Positions 1 to 8,227 of a stretch of DNA of 64,000 nt are shown piece by piece. The stretch spans positions 124,001 to 188,000 of the forward strand of contig NZ_VDUY01000002.1 of NCBI RefSeq assembly GCF_008039575.1, in the 5' to 3' direction. A program made the translations under genes and the position numbers. The stretch comes from Zeimonas arvi. GTDB lineage: Bacteria; Pseudomonadota; Gammaproteobacteria; Burkholderiales; Burkholderiaceae_E. Under the pieces are notes generated by a model. That model saw only the letters and a list, made by a program, of their open reading frames with translations, was not told the origin of the DNA and did no database searches. Each line of letters opens with the position of its first letter. Positions within the stretch are counted from its first letter, which is position 1.

Positions 1-1
1 C

Positions 2-547
2 GGGCTGATGCGCAGCGACCCGCGCCAGGCCGAGCGAACGCTCGAGAACCTGGCCGATCTGTTCCGCGTGTTCATGAAGGACAGCCGCGAGCTGGTGCCG
101 CTGGACGACGAGGTGCTGCTCTGCAAGGAGTACCTGACCATCGAGAAGCTGCGGCTCACCGACCGGCTCGAGGTCCACTGGGATCTCGGCGCCATGCCGG
201 GCGATGCGCTGTTGCCCTCGCTATTGTTGCAGCCGCTGGTGGAGAATGCGGTCCATCACGGCATCGAGCCGCGCACCGAGCCGGGCGAGGTCCGCATCCG
301 GATCTCCCGCAACAGCGACCGGGTGCGGGTCGAGATCATGAACCCGCTGCCGGACGCGCCGCCGGTACGATCGGGCAACCACATGGCGCTGTCCAACGTT
401 CGCGAACGTCTTGCGCTGACCTTCGATGTGGAAGGGCAGCTCGAAACCCAGGCGGAAGACGGCCTGTTCCGGGTCGTCGTCCAGTTTCCCTACCGCAAAG
501 AGAGAAGACGCCGAGATGTCAGACGTACCTTCGATCCTGATCGTTGA
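2..547 (+). CDS. algZ: AlgZ/LytS-type sensor histidine kinase, C-terminal part (5' end outside window)
   Basis: The frame is open from the window edge, so only about the last 181 residues of this kinase are present. It belongs to the His_kinase (LytS/AlgZ) family that phosphorylates LytTR response regulators. Visible are the end of the phospho-acceptor region (LADLFRVFMKD), an N-box (LVENAVHHGIEP) and a final segment GNHMALSNVRERL where canonical kinases have a glycine-rich G-box. Here that box is degenerate, as is usual for AlgZ/FimS proteins. The gene overlaps the next one, an AlgR-like regulator, by 32 bp, so the two are probably co-translated as a two-component pair. The membrane part lies outside the window. 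The symbol is by family and by the algZ-algR-hemC order known from Pseudomonas; the signal sensed cannot be read here. Confidence 0.85.
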   Translation, partial: GLMRSDPRQAERTLENLADLFRVFMKDSRELVPLDDEVLLCKEYLTIEKLRLTDRLEVHWDLGAMPGDALLPSLLLQPLVENAVHHGIEPRTEPGEVRIRISRNSDRVRVEIMNPLPDAPPVRSGNHMALSNVRERLALTFDVEGQLETQAEDGLFRVVVQFPYRKERRRRDVRRTFDPDR

Positions 548-1316
548 CGACGAACCGGTCGCCCGCTCGCGGCTTCGCGAGCTGCTCGCCGACCTGGCGC
601 CCGACTTCCCGCACCGCATCGTCGGCGAGGCGCCCAACGCGCCCGAGGCGCTCTCGCAGATCGAGGTCGCGCAGCCCCAGATCGTGCTGCTCGACATCCA
701 GATGCCCGGCATGACCGGCATCGAGCTCGCCCGGCACATCTCGGCGCGCGCGCAGGCGGCAGAGTCGCCCCGGCAGATGCCGCTGATCATCTTCGTGACC
801 GCCTACGACGAATTCGCGGTCGACGCCTTCGAAGTCCGCGCCATCGACTACCTGCTCAAGCCGGTCCGCGCCGAGCGGCTGGGCCAGGCGCTGCGCCGGG
901 CGCTCACGCGGCTGCCCAGCGAGCACGCTCAGCAGATCGACGAGCTCGCCGTGGCCACCAACACCCGCCGCCGGCACCTGTCGGTGCACGAGCGGGGCCG
1001 CGTGATCCTGGTGCCGCTCGAGCAGGTCATCTACCTGAAGGCCGAGCTCAAGTACATCACCGTGCGCACCAAGGAACGCGAGTACCTGATCGAGGAGTCG
1101 CTGACCGGGCTCGAGGACGAGTTCAGCGACCGCTTCGTGCGCATCCACCGCAACGCGCTGGTCGCGCGCCCGTCGATCGCCGGCTTCGAGCGGGTGCAGC
1201 CGCAAGGCGACACCGAGGGCGGCGACCCGTACTGGCAGGTGGTGTTGCGCGACGTGACCGAGCGGCTGCCGGTCAGCCGGCGGCAGTGGTCCATCGTCAA
1301 GAACCTGGTCGGCTGA
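516..1316 (+). CDS. algR: LytTR-family response regulator (AlgR-like)
   Basis: This is a 266-residue response regulator. The receiver domain covers about residues 6-130, with acidic pocket DDE at 11-13, phospho-acceptor D60 in VLLDIQMPG, the conserved T in FVTAYDEFA and K in YLLKPV. A LytTR DNA-binding domain covers about 160-265, with the typical segment [12 protein letters not shown]. The ATG at 516 follows GAGAAGACG and overlaps the kinase gene; the longer open frame upstream encodes no family sequence. AlgR proteins bind DNA as dimers and control envelope, pilus or exopolysaccharide genes, but the regulon here is unknown. hemC starts 5 bp after the stop, so the regulator may be co-transcribed with heme-precursor genes. 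Confidence 0.9.
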   Translation: MSDVPSILIVDDEPVARSRLRELLADLAPDFPHRIVGEAPNAPEALSQIEVAQPQIVLLDIQMPGMTGIELARHISARAQAAESPRQMPLIIFVTAYDEFAVDAFEVRAIDYLLKPVRAERLGQALRRALTRLPSEHAQQIDELAVATNTRRRHLSVHERGRVILVPLEQVIYLKAELKYITVRTKEREYLIEESLTGLEDEFSDRFVRIHRNALVARPSIAGFERVQPQGDTEGGDPYWQVVLRDVTERLPVSRRQWSIVKNLVG

Positions 1317-1321
1317 GCGGC

Positions 1322-2272
1322 ATGTCCACGACTCCGAGCGGCCTGCCGAAACGCCTGGTCATCGCCTCGCGCGAGAGCCGGCTCGCCATGTGGCAGGCCG
1401 AGCACGTCAGGGATCGCCTTCGCGCGCTGTACCCCGATTGCGAGGTCGCCATCCTCGGCATGACCACCCTCGGCGACCAGGTGCTCGACCGCGCCCTCAA
1501 CGAGATCGGCGGCAAGGGCCTGTTCATCAAGGAGCTGGAGGTCGCGCTGCTCGACGGCCGGGCCGACCTGGCGGTCCACTCGCTGAAGGACGTGCCGATG
1601 GAGCTGGCCCCGCAGTTCGCGCTGCCGATCGTCATGAAGCGCGAGGATCCTCGAGACGCCTTCGTCTCCGGTCGCTTCGCCTCGCTCGATGCGCTGCCGG
1701 CCGGCGCGCGGGTCGGTACCTCCAGCCTGCGCCGCGCCGCGCAGATCCGGCACCGTTATCCGGGCCTGGTGGTCCTGCCGCTGCGCGGCAACGTGAATAC
1801 CCGCCTGTCCAAACTCGACAGCGGCCAGTACGACGCCATCATCCTGGCGGCGGCGGGCCTCAAGCGGCTGGGGCTGGCCGACCGGATCCGGGCGATCGTG
1901 CCGCCCGAGCTCAGCCTGCCGGCCGCGGGGCAGGGTGCGCTCGGCATCGAGACCCTGGCCGGGCGCCCGGAGCTCGAGGCCTGGCTGGCGCCGCTGGCCG
2001 ACCCGAAGACGGCGGCCGAAGTGGCCGCCGAGCGCGCGGTCTCGCGCGTGCTGGGCGGCAGCTGCCGGGTGCCGCTCGCGGCCTGGTGCGTGTCCCGCGC
2101 CGATGGAGGGCTCGAACTGGTGGCCCGGGTGGCAGCCGAGGACGGCAGCGCGATGGTCGAGGCCGTCGAACGCTGCCCGCAGGCCGACCGGGCATCGGCC
2201 GAGCGGATCGGCGAGCGTGCTGCGCGCCGGTTGCTGGAGCAAGGCGCAGCGCAGTGGCTCGGCTCGTCCTGA
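1322..2272 (+). CDS. hemC: Hydroxymethylbilane synthase (porphobilinogen deaminase)
   Basis: The 316-residue cytosolic enzyme joins four porphobilinogen units into hydroxymethylbilane, the linear precursor of uroporphyrinogen III. Family landmarks are [12 protein letters not shown] at the N-terminus, the substrate-binding stretch [10 protein letters not shown] (residues 83-92), GTSSLRR (132-138) and the cofactor-attachment motif LGGSCRVP, where C248 carries the dipyrromethane. Length fits the family (about 310). ATG at 1322 was chosen because MSTTPSG runs straight into the conserved RLVIASRES strand; the earlier in-frame start lies in algR. It is followed by hemD with a 19-bp overlap, which implies translational coupling of consecutive steps. 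Confidence 0.97.
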   Translation: MSTTPSGLPKRLVIASRESRLAMWQAEHVRDRLRALYPDCEVAILGMTTLGDQVLDRALNEIGGKGLFIKELEVALLDGRADLAVHSLKDVPMELAPQFALPIVMKREDPRDAFVSGRFASLDALPAGARVGTSSLRRAAQIRHRYPGLVVLPLRGNVNTRLSKLDSGQYDAIILAAAGLKRLGLADRIRAIVPPELSLPAAGQGALGIETLAGRPELEAWLAPLADPKTAAEVAAERAVSRVLGGSCRVPLAAWCVSRADGGLELVARVAAEDGSAMVEAVERCPQADRASAERIGERAARRLLEQGAAQWLGSS

Positions 2273-3075
2273 CGCTGCCCGAGCCGCGCGCCGCGAGCTT
2301 GGCGCGCGTGCTCGTCGAGCGCGGCCACGAGGCTCTGCGCTTCGCATTCGTGGCCTTGCATCCGCTGACCGGATTGCCGGGCGCCGCCGCGCTGATGGCG
2401 GCCCTTGCGCGCTTCGATCGCGTCGTGTTCGTGAGCCCCACCGCGATCGAGGTCTTCGCCGACGCCCTGCATGACGGCTGGCCTTCCGGGCTCGCGCCCG
2501 CGGTCGTCGGCCCGGGCAGCCTTGCGGTGCTGGCCGATCGTGGGGGCGACCGCCACCCTGGATTGCTGGTTCCCCCGGGGCCGGCCTACGATGCCGAGGC
2601 CTTGCTGGCGCTGCCCGCGCTCGCCGCGCCGCTTCACGGCCGGATCCTGGTGGTCCGGGCAGAGGGCGGAAACCCGAGGATCGAAAGGGAGCTGGCTGCC
2701 CGTGGCGCACGAACCGAGGTGTTCGAGGCCTATCGGCGGACGGCGTTGCAGCCGGATCGGGGCGGCATCGACCTTCTGGCGCGCTGGCTTTCGGAACGAG
2801 AGACCTCTTGCGTGCGCGTGCTGGTGACCACCGTCGAGGCGGCCGAGCGGCTCGCCGAACTGGCCGGGGGCCCCGGGGCACTGGGCAGCCTGCGCGACAT
2901 CGACGCGCTGGCGATCCATCCGCGCATCGCCGACCGGCTGCGCACGCTCGGCTGGAAATCGGTTACGCCGATCGAACCTGGCCTGGAAGCGCTGCTCGCC
3001 GCGATAGAATCGGATCGGCGGGTGGCGGAAGCCCCCGGGCAGCGCCAACATCGCAGCGGAAGCGACAGTGACTGA
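2254..3075 (+). CDS. hemD: Uroporphyrinogen-III synthase
   Basis: A 273-residue protein that should cyclise hydroxymethylbilane with inversion of ring D. HemD proteins are poorly conserved. The call rests on the start pattern ([17 protein letters not shown]), the [19 protein letters not shown] segment, the [21 protein letters not shown] segment typical of this fold, and position after hemC. No ATG lies near the start. GTG at 2254 opens the frame inside the end of hemC and gives the expected N-terminus directly before the first strand. The C-terminus (from about residue 255) is an uninformative polar tail that overlaps the start of the next gene by 8 bp. Confidence 0.9.
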   Translation: MARLVLTLPEPRAASLARVLVERGHEALRFAFVALHPLTGLPGAAALMAALARFDRVVFVSPTAIEVFADALHDGWPSGLAPAVVGPGSLAVLADRGGDRHPGLLVPPGPAYDAEALLALPALAAPLHGRILVVRAEGGNPRIERELAARGARTEVFEAYRRTALQPDRGGIDLLARWLSERETSCVRVLVTTVEAAERLAELAGGPGALGSLRDIDALAIHPRIADRLRTLGWKSVTPIEPGLEALLAAIESDRRVAEAPGQRQHRSGSDSD

Positions 3076-4249
3076 TACCGAGCAGAAACGAACCGGCGAA
3101 GACGCGAGCAGCGAGGGCGGCAGCGCTGAGGCCGCGCGCGAAGCAGCGGCCCCGGCGATGCCAGTGGCCCCGGGCTCCGCCGCGCCTGCAGCCGAGACCT
3201 CGCGCGGCTCGGGGCGAGCCGGCCTGGTGGCAGGCGTCGTCGCCATCGTGATCGCGCTGGTCGTGGGCGCCTGGGCCATGCAGCGCTTCGAGCGGATCGA
3301 GGGCGAGATCGCCCGCCGGCTGCAGGCGACCGAGCAGCAGTTGGCCGCGCTCGATGCGATGCTCGGGCAGTCGCGCGATCTGCTGCGCGATCTCCAGGGT
3401 CGCAACGCGGTGCTCGAGAACAAGCTGGCCGAGACCGCGGGGCTGCAGGCGCAGGTCGAGAAGCTCTTCCGCGACCGCGCCGAGGACTCCTTCGACGTCA
3501 CGCTTGCCGAGGCCGAATCGGGACTGGCCCTGGCGGCGCAACAACTGGCGCTGGGCGCCGATGTCGAAGCGGTGCTCGCGGCGATCCAGAACATCGAGGC
3601 TCGCCTCGCCCGCGAGAGCGACGCGCGGCTGGGCCCGGTTCGCGCCGTGCTGGCGCGCGACATCGAGCGCCTGCGCGTGCACCCCTCGAGCGATGTCGGC
3701 CGGCTGGCGCTGCGCCTCGACGCGCTGATCGCCGCGCTCGACCAGCTGCCGCTGCTGGCCACGATCCGCGAGCCGGTCGAGACCGCCAACGGCCTGGTCG
3801 ATGCAGCACCGGGGGGCGCCGCCCCGGCGCCGTCCGCGGTTTCGGGTTCCGACGCCCCCACGCCCGCGGCGGCTTCGGCCGCCGACCGGATCGGTGCCAC
3901 GCTCGGCGCCTTCGGCAAGGAGCTGCGCGACCTCTTCCGGGTGCGTCGCGTCGATTCGCCCGATGCCGTGCTGGTCGCGCCCCAACAGGCTTATTTCCTG
4001 CGCCAGAACCTCCGGCTGATGCTGCTCAACGCCCGGCTGGCGCTGCTCTCGCGCAACGGCGACGCCTATCGCGCAGACCTGGAGCGCGCCCGCCGCTGGA
4101 TCCACAGCTACTACGACGGCGAGCACCGCAACGTGATCGCGGTGCAGAACCAGCTGCGGCAGATGCTCGACGCCAGGCTGGTGCTCGAGCCGCCGCGCAT
4201 CGACGACAGCCTCGCGGCGGTGCGCAAGGCGCGCGCCGCGGTGCGCTGA
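3068..4249 (+). CDS. hemX: HemX-type membrane protein of the heme operon
   Basis: A 393-residue protein that starts with GTG at 3068, overlapping hemD. It has an Ala/Glu/Ser-rich N-terminal tail (1-50), one transmembrane helix at about 51-71 (AGLVAGVVAIVIALVVGAWA) and then a long periplasmic part starting with a heptad-rich coiled coil (about 75-140). This is the architecture of HemX. HemX proteins are often named uroporphyrinogen-III C-methyltransferase, but no methyltransferase motif is visible here, so that name should not be transferred. A low-complexity Ala/Pro stretch at about 240-275 separates the coiled-coil half from a C-terminal helical half. The biochemical role of the family is unsettled; context points to heme-precursor metabolism. 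Confidence 0.85.
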   Translation: MTDTEQKRTGEDASSEGGSAEAAREAAAPAMPVAPGSAAPAAETSRGSGRAGLVAGVVAIVIALVVGAWAMQRFERIEGEIARRLQATEQQLAALDAMLGQSRDLLRDLQGRNAVLENKLAETAGLQAQVEKLFRDRAEDSFDVTLAEAESGLALAAQQLALGADVEAVLAAIQNIEARLARESDARLGPVRAVLARDIERLRVHPSSDVGRLALRLDALIAALDQLPLLATIREPVETANGLVDAAPGGAAPAPSAVSGSDAPTPAAASAADRIGATLGAFGKELRDLFRVRRVDSPDAVLVAPQQAYFLRQNLRLMLLNARLALLSRNGDAYRADLERARRWIHSYYDGEHRNVIAVQNQLRQMLDARLVLEPPRIDDSLAAVRKARAAVR

Positions 4250-4263
4250 GCCGGGGGGCCGCG

Positions 4264-5535
4264 ATGCGCCGCGTCGTCTGGCTGCTGATCGTCGTCTCGG
4301 CCGCTGTCGGCATCGCCCTGCTGATGCGGGTGGGCCACGGCAACGTGGCGATCCTCTGGCCGCCGTACCGGATCGACTTGTCGGTCAACCTGGCGGTGCT
4401 GATCCTGATCGTGCTCTTCCTGCTGCTGCACCTGCTGTTCGGGGTGCTGTCGGGAGCGCTGAACCTGCCGGGCAGGGTGCGCGAATACCGCGAACGCCGG
4501 CAGCGCGACAAGGCGCTGGCAGGGCTTCGCGACAGCCTGCTCGCCTTCTTCGAAGGGCGCTTTGGCCGGGCCGAGCGGCTCGCCCGCGGCGCCCTTTCAG
4601 ACGATGCGCTGGCCGGCTCGGCCGCGCTGATCGCAGCCCGTTCGGCCCAGCGGATGCGCGAGCCCGATCGGCGCGATCGCTGGATCGAATCGGCGACCGC
4701 CGTGCCGGCCGTCGAGAACGCGCGCCGCATGACCGAGGCCGAGCTGGCGCTCGAAGACCGCCGGCCCGAAGACGCGCTGGCCGCGATCGCGGACGTGCAG
4801 GTGCGCGGCACCCGGCACATCCACGCGCTGCGGCTCTCCTTGCGCGCCCACGAACAGCTGGGCCACTGGCCCGAGGTGCTCGAGCATGTTCGCCAGCTCG
4901 AGCGGCGCAGCGCGATCGAAGCGCCGGCTGCGCGCGTGTCGCGCGTGCGAGCGCTGCGCGCGATGCTCGACGGAGCGGGCGACGATGCCGAGACGGTCCG
5001 GCGCATCCTCGACGAGATTCCGGCGCCCGAACGCGAGATCGAGGAAGTCGCGCTGGCCGCCGTGCGGGCACTGCTGCGCGCGGGCCTGCACGAGCCGGCA
5101 GCCCGCATCGTCGAGCATGCGCTCGCGCAGCGCTACGATCCCGACCTGATCGCGCTCTGGCCCGAGCTCACCGCGATCCCCGGCCGCAAGCGGATCGCCC
5201 GCGCCGAGCAATGGTTGCAGCGCTGGGGAGAAGAGTCTTCGCTTCTGGTGGCGCTCGGCCGCCTGTGCGCCTCCGAAGCGCTCTGGGGCAAGGCCGAGGA
5301 GTTCCTGCTGCGCGCCGAGCGCAAGTCGCCCAACCCGGTCGCCCAGACCCTGCTGGCCAGTCTCTGCGAACGCCTCGAGCGCCCGGGAGACGCCGCCCAC
5401 TGGTACCGCGAAGCCGCGCTGACCGCCTTCGGCGACGCAGCCTTCACCCTGGACCCGCGCCGCGTTCCGCAACTCCCCGAGATCGAAGAAGAAGACGAGC
5501 GCGACCCCCCGGCTTTACCGGTACCCGGCCCCTGA
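4264..5535 (+). CDS. hemY: HemY-type tetratricopeptide membrane protein
   Basis: A 423-residue inner-membrane protein with two N-terminal transmembrane helices (about 5-22 and 40-60) separated by the conserved segment VGHGNVAILWPPYRIDLSVN. The rest is an alpha-helical, TPR-like repeat domain. This is the proteobacterial HemY of the hemCDXY operon, not protoporphyrinogen oxidase, which shares the symbol. It follows hemX by 14 bp (GGGGGGCCGCG precedes the ATG) and closes the operon. Its role is not firmly established; members are thought to assist late porphyrin steps at the membrane. The C-terminus (EEEDERDPPALPVPGP) is low-complexity. Confidence 0.88.
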   Translation: MRRVVWLLIVVSAAVGIALLMRVGHGNVAILWPPYRIDLSVNLAVLILIVLFLLLHLLFGVLSGALNLPGRVREYRERRQRDKALAGLRDSLLAFFEGRFGRAERLARGALSDDALAGSAALIAARSAQRMREPDRRDRWIESATAVPAVENARRMTEAELALEDRRPEDALAAIADVQVRGTRHIHALRLSLRAHEQLGHWPEVLEHVRQLERRSAIEAPAARVSRVRALRAMLDGAGDDAETVRRILDEIPAPEREIEEVALAAVRALLRAGLHEPAARIVEHALAQRYDPDLIALWPELTAIPGRKRIARAEQWLQRWGEESSLLVALGRLCASEALWGKAEEFLLRAERKSPNPVAQTLLASLCERLERPGDAAHWYREAALTAFGDAAFTLDPRRVPQLPEIEEEDERDPPALPVPGP

Positions 5536-5600
5536 ACGGCCCAGGCACGGTCGTCGACGAGGCCAGACACGGTCGTTGAAGTGGCCAGACGCTGTCCTTG
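5536..5600 (+). repeat. Three degenerate tandem repeats of about 22 bp
   Basis: Directly after hemY come three imperfect head-to-tail copies of a unit like GGCCAGACACGGTCGTTGAAG, beginning near 5538, 5561 and 5583. Copies two and three share GGCCAGAC and TTGAAG, while copy one is more diverged. No reading frame uses them. Short multiple repeats of this kind occur at the ends of IS21-type elements, so this could be a relic of such an end; that is inference only. No transposase frame is adjacent. Confidence 0.5.
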
Positions 5601-5921
5601 AAGGCGATCGCGGTGCGTCACGCCCGAAAGTCGGGCGCGAGAACGACCCTGCACGCAACACCGTCCAGGCCCGGGAGGCGGCCCGCCGGCTTGCGGGACA
5701 TTCGTGCAAGCCGAGCGCCACCGAAAGAAATCTCGCGGGACCCGTTCGTAGGGGCGAAGCCCCTTACGAGGCGGGTGCGAGATTTCGAGGTGGGCGAGGG
5801 CAGCCCCGCCCACGGCGGGGCTGCAGCACATGTCCCGCAAGCCGGCGGGCCGCCTCCCGGGTCGGGCGCAGGCCGCGACCTGCTTCGCCCGGTCAGCCGT
5901 GCCGCACCGCGATCGTCTTCA
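5599..5921. repeat. Nested inverted-repeat element of about 325 bp next to the aldehyde dehydrogenase 3' end
   Basis: This 357-bp gap between hemY and the convergent aldehyde dehydrogenase gene holds no credible gene. It is organised as nested inverted repeats around a centre near 5757-5766. Outer arms 5599-5624 and 5896-5921 match at 23 of 26 positions; the right arm is the last codons of the dehydrogenase. Arms 5670-5701 and 5830-5861 are a perfect 32-bp inverted repeat. Inside are a near-perfect hairpin at 5727-5786 (10-bp ends GAAATCTCGC/GCGAGATTTC plus inner pairing) and a perfect 11-bp-stem hairpin at 5800-5824. It resembles a palindromic intergenic or MITE-like element. Confidence 0.75.
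5800..5824. terminator. Strong hairpin, possible bidirectional transcription stop
   Basis: An 11-bp perfect stem GCAGCCCCGCC / GGCGGGGCTGC with a 3-nt loop lies between the convergent hemY and aldehyde dehydrogenase genes. No T-run follows on either strand, so it is not a classical intrinsic terminator. It is part of the larger inverted-repeat element. Confidence 0.35.
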
Positions 5922-7368
5922 GCGTGGTGAAGCCGTACAGCGCCTCGAACCCCTTCTCGCGCCCGTAGCCGCTGTGCCCAACGCCGCCGAAGGGCAGCTC
6001 GACGCCGCCGCCCGCCCCGTAGTTGTTCACGAAGACCTGCCCGGCCCGCAAAGAGCGGGCCAGGCGCATCTGGCGGGCGCCGTCCCGGGTCCAGACGCCG
6101 GCCACCAGGCCGTAGGGCGTGCCGTTGGCGAGCGCCAGCGCGTGGGCCTCGTCGCGGAAGGAGGCGACCGCCAGCACCGGACCGAACACCTCTTCCTGGA
6201 ACAGCGCGTTGTCGGCCGGCACTTCGTCGAACAGCACCGGCGCCTGGTAGAAACCTGCCGCCGGAACGTCGTCGGCCACCCGGCCCTGTGCCGCGACGCG
6301 CACGCCGCTGGTGCGCCCGCCGTCCAGGAACTCGCGCACCCGAGCAAGCTGGCGGCGCGAGACCAGCGGTCCGAGGTCCAGATCGGCCATGGCCGGGCCG
6401 GCGCGCAGCGCCGAGAAGCGCTCGGCGAGGCGCTCGAGCAGCCGATCGTGGACAGAGGCCTCGACCAGCACGCGGCTGCCGGCCGAGCAGGTCTGCCCGG
6501 CGTTCTGGATGATGGCGCCTACCAGGACCGGCAGGGCGGCATCGAGGTCGGCGTCGGCGAAGACCAGCTGCGGCGACTTGCCGCCCAGCTCCAGCGTGAC
6601 CGGACAATGGCGCGCGGCCGCCGCGGCGGCGACCCGCCGGCCGGTGCCGGTGGAACCGGTGAAGGAGATGTGATCGATGCCGGGGTGCTCGCCGAGCGCC
6701 TGGCCGGCCTCGGCGCCCAGCCCGGTCACGATGTTCAGCACGCCGGGCGGGAAGCCCGCCTCGGCCGCGAGTTCCGCGGCGCGCAGCAACGACAGGCAGG
6801 CATCCTCGGCCGGCTTGACCACGCAGGCATTGCCGGCCGCGAGCGCGCCGCCCACCGTGCGGCCGAAGATCTGCATCGGGTAGTTCCAGGGCACGATGTG
6901 GCCGGTCACCCCGTGCGGCTCGCGCACCGTCAGCACCGTGTAGCCGTGCTGGTAGGGGAGGGTCTGGCCGTGCAGCTTGTCGGCCGCGCCGGCATAGAAC
7001 TCGAAGTAGCGGGCCAGTGCGACCGCGTCGGCGCGCGCCTGGGAAATCGGCTTGCCGGTGTCGCGCGACTCGAGCGTCGCGAGCTCCTCCTGGTGGGCCA
7101 GCACCAGGTCGGACCAGCGGTGCAGCAGGCGGCCGCGCTCCACGGCGCTGGTGCGGCCCCAGACGCCCGCGGCCGCTTCGCCGGTTTCGCCGTCGAAGGC
7201 GCGGCGCGCGGCACGGACCGCCGCGTCGATGTCGCGCGCGTCGCCGCGGGCGATCTGCGCGAAAGTCGAGCCGTCCGAAGGATCCACGACCGGCAGGCTC
7301 TCGCCGCCGGCGGCCGGCACGGCTCGGTTGTCGATGAAGTGAACGTGGCGGGCAGGGCTCTGGAGCAT
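5893..7368 (-). CDS. NAD(P)-dependent aldehyde dehydrogenase
   Basis: A 491-residue member of the aldehyde dehydrogenase superfamily. It should oxidise an aldehyde to the carboxylate with NAD(P)+. Landmarks are VPWNYPMQI (159-167), KPAED (185-189), the FTGSTGTGR nucleotide-binding turn (236-244), the general-base segment LELGGKSP with E260 and the nucleophile segment [11 protein letters not shown] with C294. The late motif [10 protein letters not shown] and C-terminal [15 protein letters not shown] are intact. It resembles the betaine/gamma-aminobutyraldehyde group, but substrate cannot be assigned. It is a single gene, divergent from ppa, with a perfect palindrome between them. Its last codons form one arm of the inverted-repeat element downstream. 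Confidence 0.93.
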   Translation of the reverse strand: MLQSPARHVHFIDNRAVPAAGGESLPVVDPSDGSTFAQIARGDARDIDAAVRAARRAFDGETGEAAAGVWGRTSAVERGRLLHRWSDLVLAHQEELATLESRDTGKPISQARADAVALARYFEFYAGAADKLHGQTLPYQHGYTVLTVREPHGVTGHIVPWNYPMQIFGRTVGGALAAGNACVVKPAEDACLSLLRAAELAAEAGFPPGVLNIVTGLGAEAGQALGEHPGIDHISFTGSTGTGRRVAAAAAARHCPVTLELGGKSPQLVFADADLDAALPVLVGAIIQNAGQTCSAGSRVLVEASVHDRLLERLAERFSALRAGPAMADLDLGPLVSRRQLARVREFLDGGRTSGVRVAAQGRVADDVPAAGFYQAPVLFDEVPADNALFQEEVFGPVLAVASFRDEAHALALANGTPYGLVAGVWTRDGARQMRLARSLRAGQVFVNNYGAGGGVELPFGGVGHSGYGREKGFEALYGFTTLKTIAVRHG

Positions 7369-7450
7369 GGGGACGTCCGTTCGATGTCGCGCAAGGCGCC
7401 ATTATCGCGCCTGCCCGGCCCGTCGTTCGTCGCTTCGGCGTGCGAGCCGG

Positions 7451-7467
7451 ATTGTGCGCTGCACAAT
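7451..7467. promoter_or_regulatory. Perfect palindrome ATTGTGC-GCT-GCACAAT between divergent genes
   Basis: A 7-3-7 perfect inverted repeat lies in the 208-bp gap between the divergent aldehyde dehydrogenase and ppa genes, 84 bp upstream of the dehydrogenase start and just ahead of a -10-like TACAAT (7483-7488) that faces ppa. Its size and symmetry fit a dimeric repressor operator. The cognate regulator is not encoded nearby. Confidence 0.5.
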
Positions 7468-7576
7468 TCGGCGACATCTCGCTACAATATCGGCTCGGCC
7501 GAGCCTGCTGCCGCGCTTCGCGCGCCGCCACCCAGGGCCCGGCGCCTCCCTCCGAACTTCCTCCTCAGAAACCGCC

Positions 7577-8125
7577 ATGAACCTCGACCGAGTCGATTCC
7601 GGACGCGACCTGCCGCACGATTTCAACGTGATCATCGAAATTCCGATGGCCGCCGACCCGATCAAGTACGAGGTCGACAAGGAGACCGGCGCGCTTTTCG
7701 TGGACCGTTTCATGATGACCGCCATGCATTACCCGTGCAATTACGGCTACATCCCGCACACGGTGGCCGACGACGGCGACCCGGTCGACGTGCTGGTGAT
7801 CACGCCGTTCCCGGTCACGACCGGCGCGGTGGTGCGCTGCCGGTCGCTCGGCATCCTGAAGATGGAAGACGAGGCCGGCGGCGACGCCAAGCTGGTCGCG
7901 GTGCCGATCGACAAGGTGCTGCCGATCTACAAGCACTGGAAGAAGATCACCGACATCGCCCCCGAGCGCCTGGCCACGATCCAGCACTTCTTCGAGCACT
8001 ACAAGGACCTCGAAGCCGGCAAGTGGGTCAAGGTGGTCGGCTGGGGAGGGCCCGAGGAAGCCGCCGCCGAGATCACCGACGGCGTGGCCCGCTTCAAGGC
8101 GCTGAAGGACAAGCCGCGCTTCTGA
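7577..8125 (+). CDS. ppa: Inorganic pyrophosphatase (family I)
   Basis: A 182-residue cytosolic enzyme that hydrolyses pyrophosphate and so drives biosynthetic reactions that release it. The metal-binding signature [10 protein letters not shown] (65-74) holds the catalytic aspartates. [15 protein letters not shown] (30-44) and the distal KVVGWGG segment are also typical, and length fits the hexameric bacterial enzyme (about 175-180). ATG at 7577 begins [11 protein letters not shown], a common N-terminus for this family; the longer frame upstream is intergenic. A candidate -10 (TACAAT at 7483) lies upstream, but I see no clear -35. Confidence 0.97.
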   Translation: MNLDRVDSGRDLPHDFNVIIEIPMAADPIKYEVDKETGALFVDRFMMTAMHYPCNYGYIPHTVADDGDPVDVLVITPFPVTTGAVVRCRSLGILKMEDEAGGDAKLVAVPIDKVLPIYKHWKKITDIAPERLATIQHFFEHYKDLEAGKWVKVVGWGGPEEAAAEITDGVARFKALKDKPRF

Positions 8126-8167
8126 GTCGCCGTCCGTCCGGACACGCGGCGGGGCGGGGCGTTCGTG

Positions 8168-8197
8168 CTGACGCGGCAGCCAGTTTCGACACATAAT
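8168..8197 (+). promoter_or_regulatory. Candidate sigma70 promoter for the efflux operon
   Basis: CTGACG (8168-8173) and CATAAT (8192-8197) are separated by 18 bp, about 30 bp upstream of the efflux adaptor start. Each hexamer is near consensus and the site lies in the only AT-richer stretch of the gap. Confidence 0.4.
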
Positions 8198-8227
8198 CCC
8201 GAGCTTGTTCCCAAGCAGGCCCCATCG

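Noticed and set aside
3068-4249. Annotation of HemX as uroporphyrinogen-III methyltransferase
   Set aside because: The sequence is one transmembrane helix plus a coiled coil and lacks any SAM-binding motif; the name comes from old fusion annotation.
5576-5968. Short plus-strand open frames in the hemY-aldehyde dehydrogenase gap
   Set aside because: They run through the palindrome and into the antisense of the dehydrogenase. The repeat structure explains the open frames, and no ribosome-binding site is convincing.
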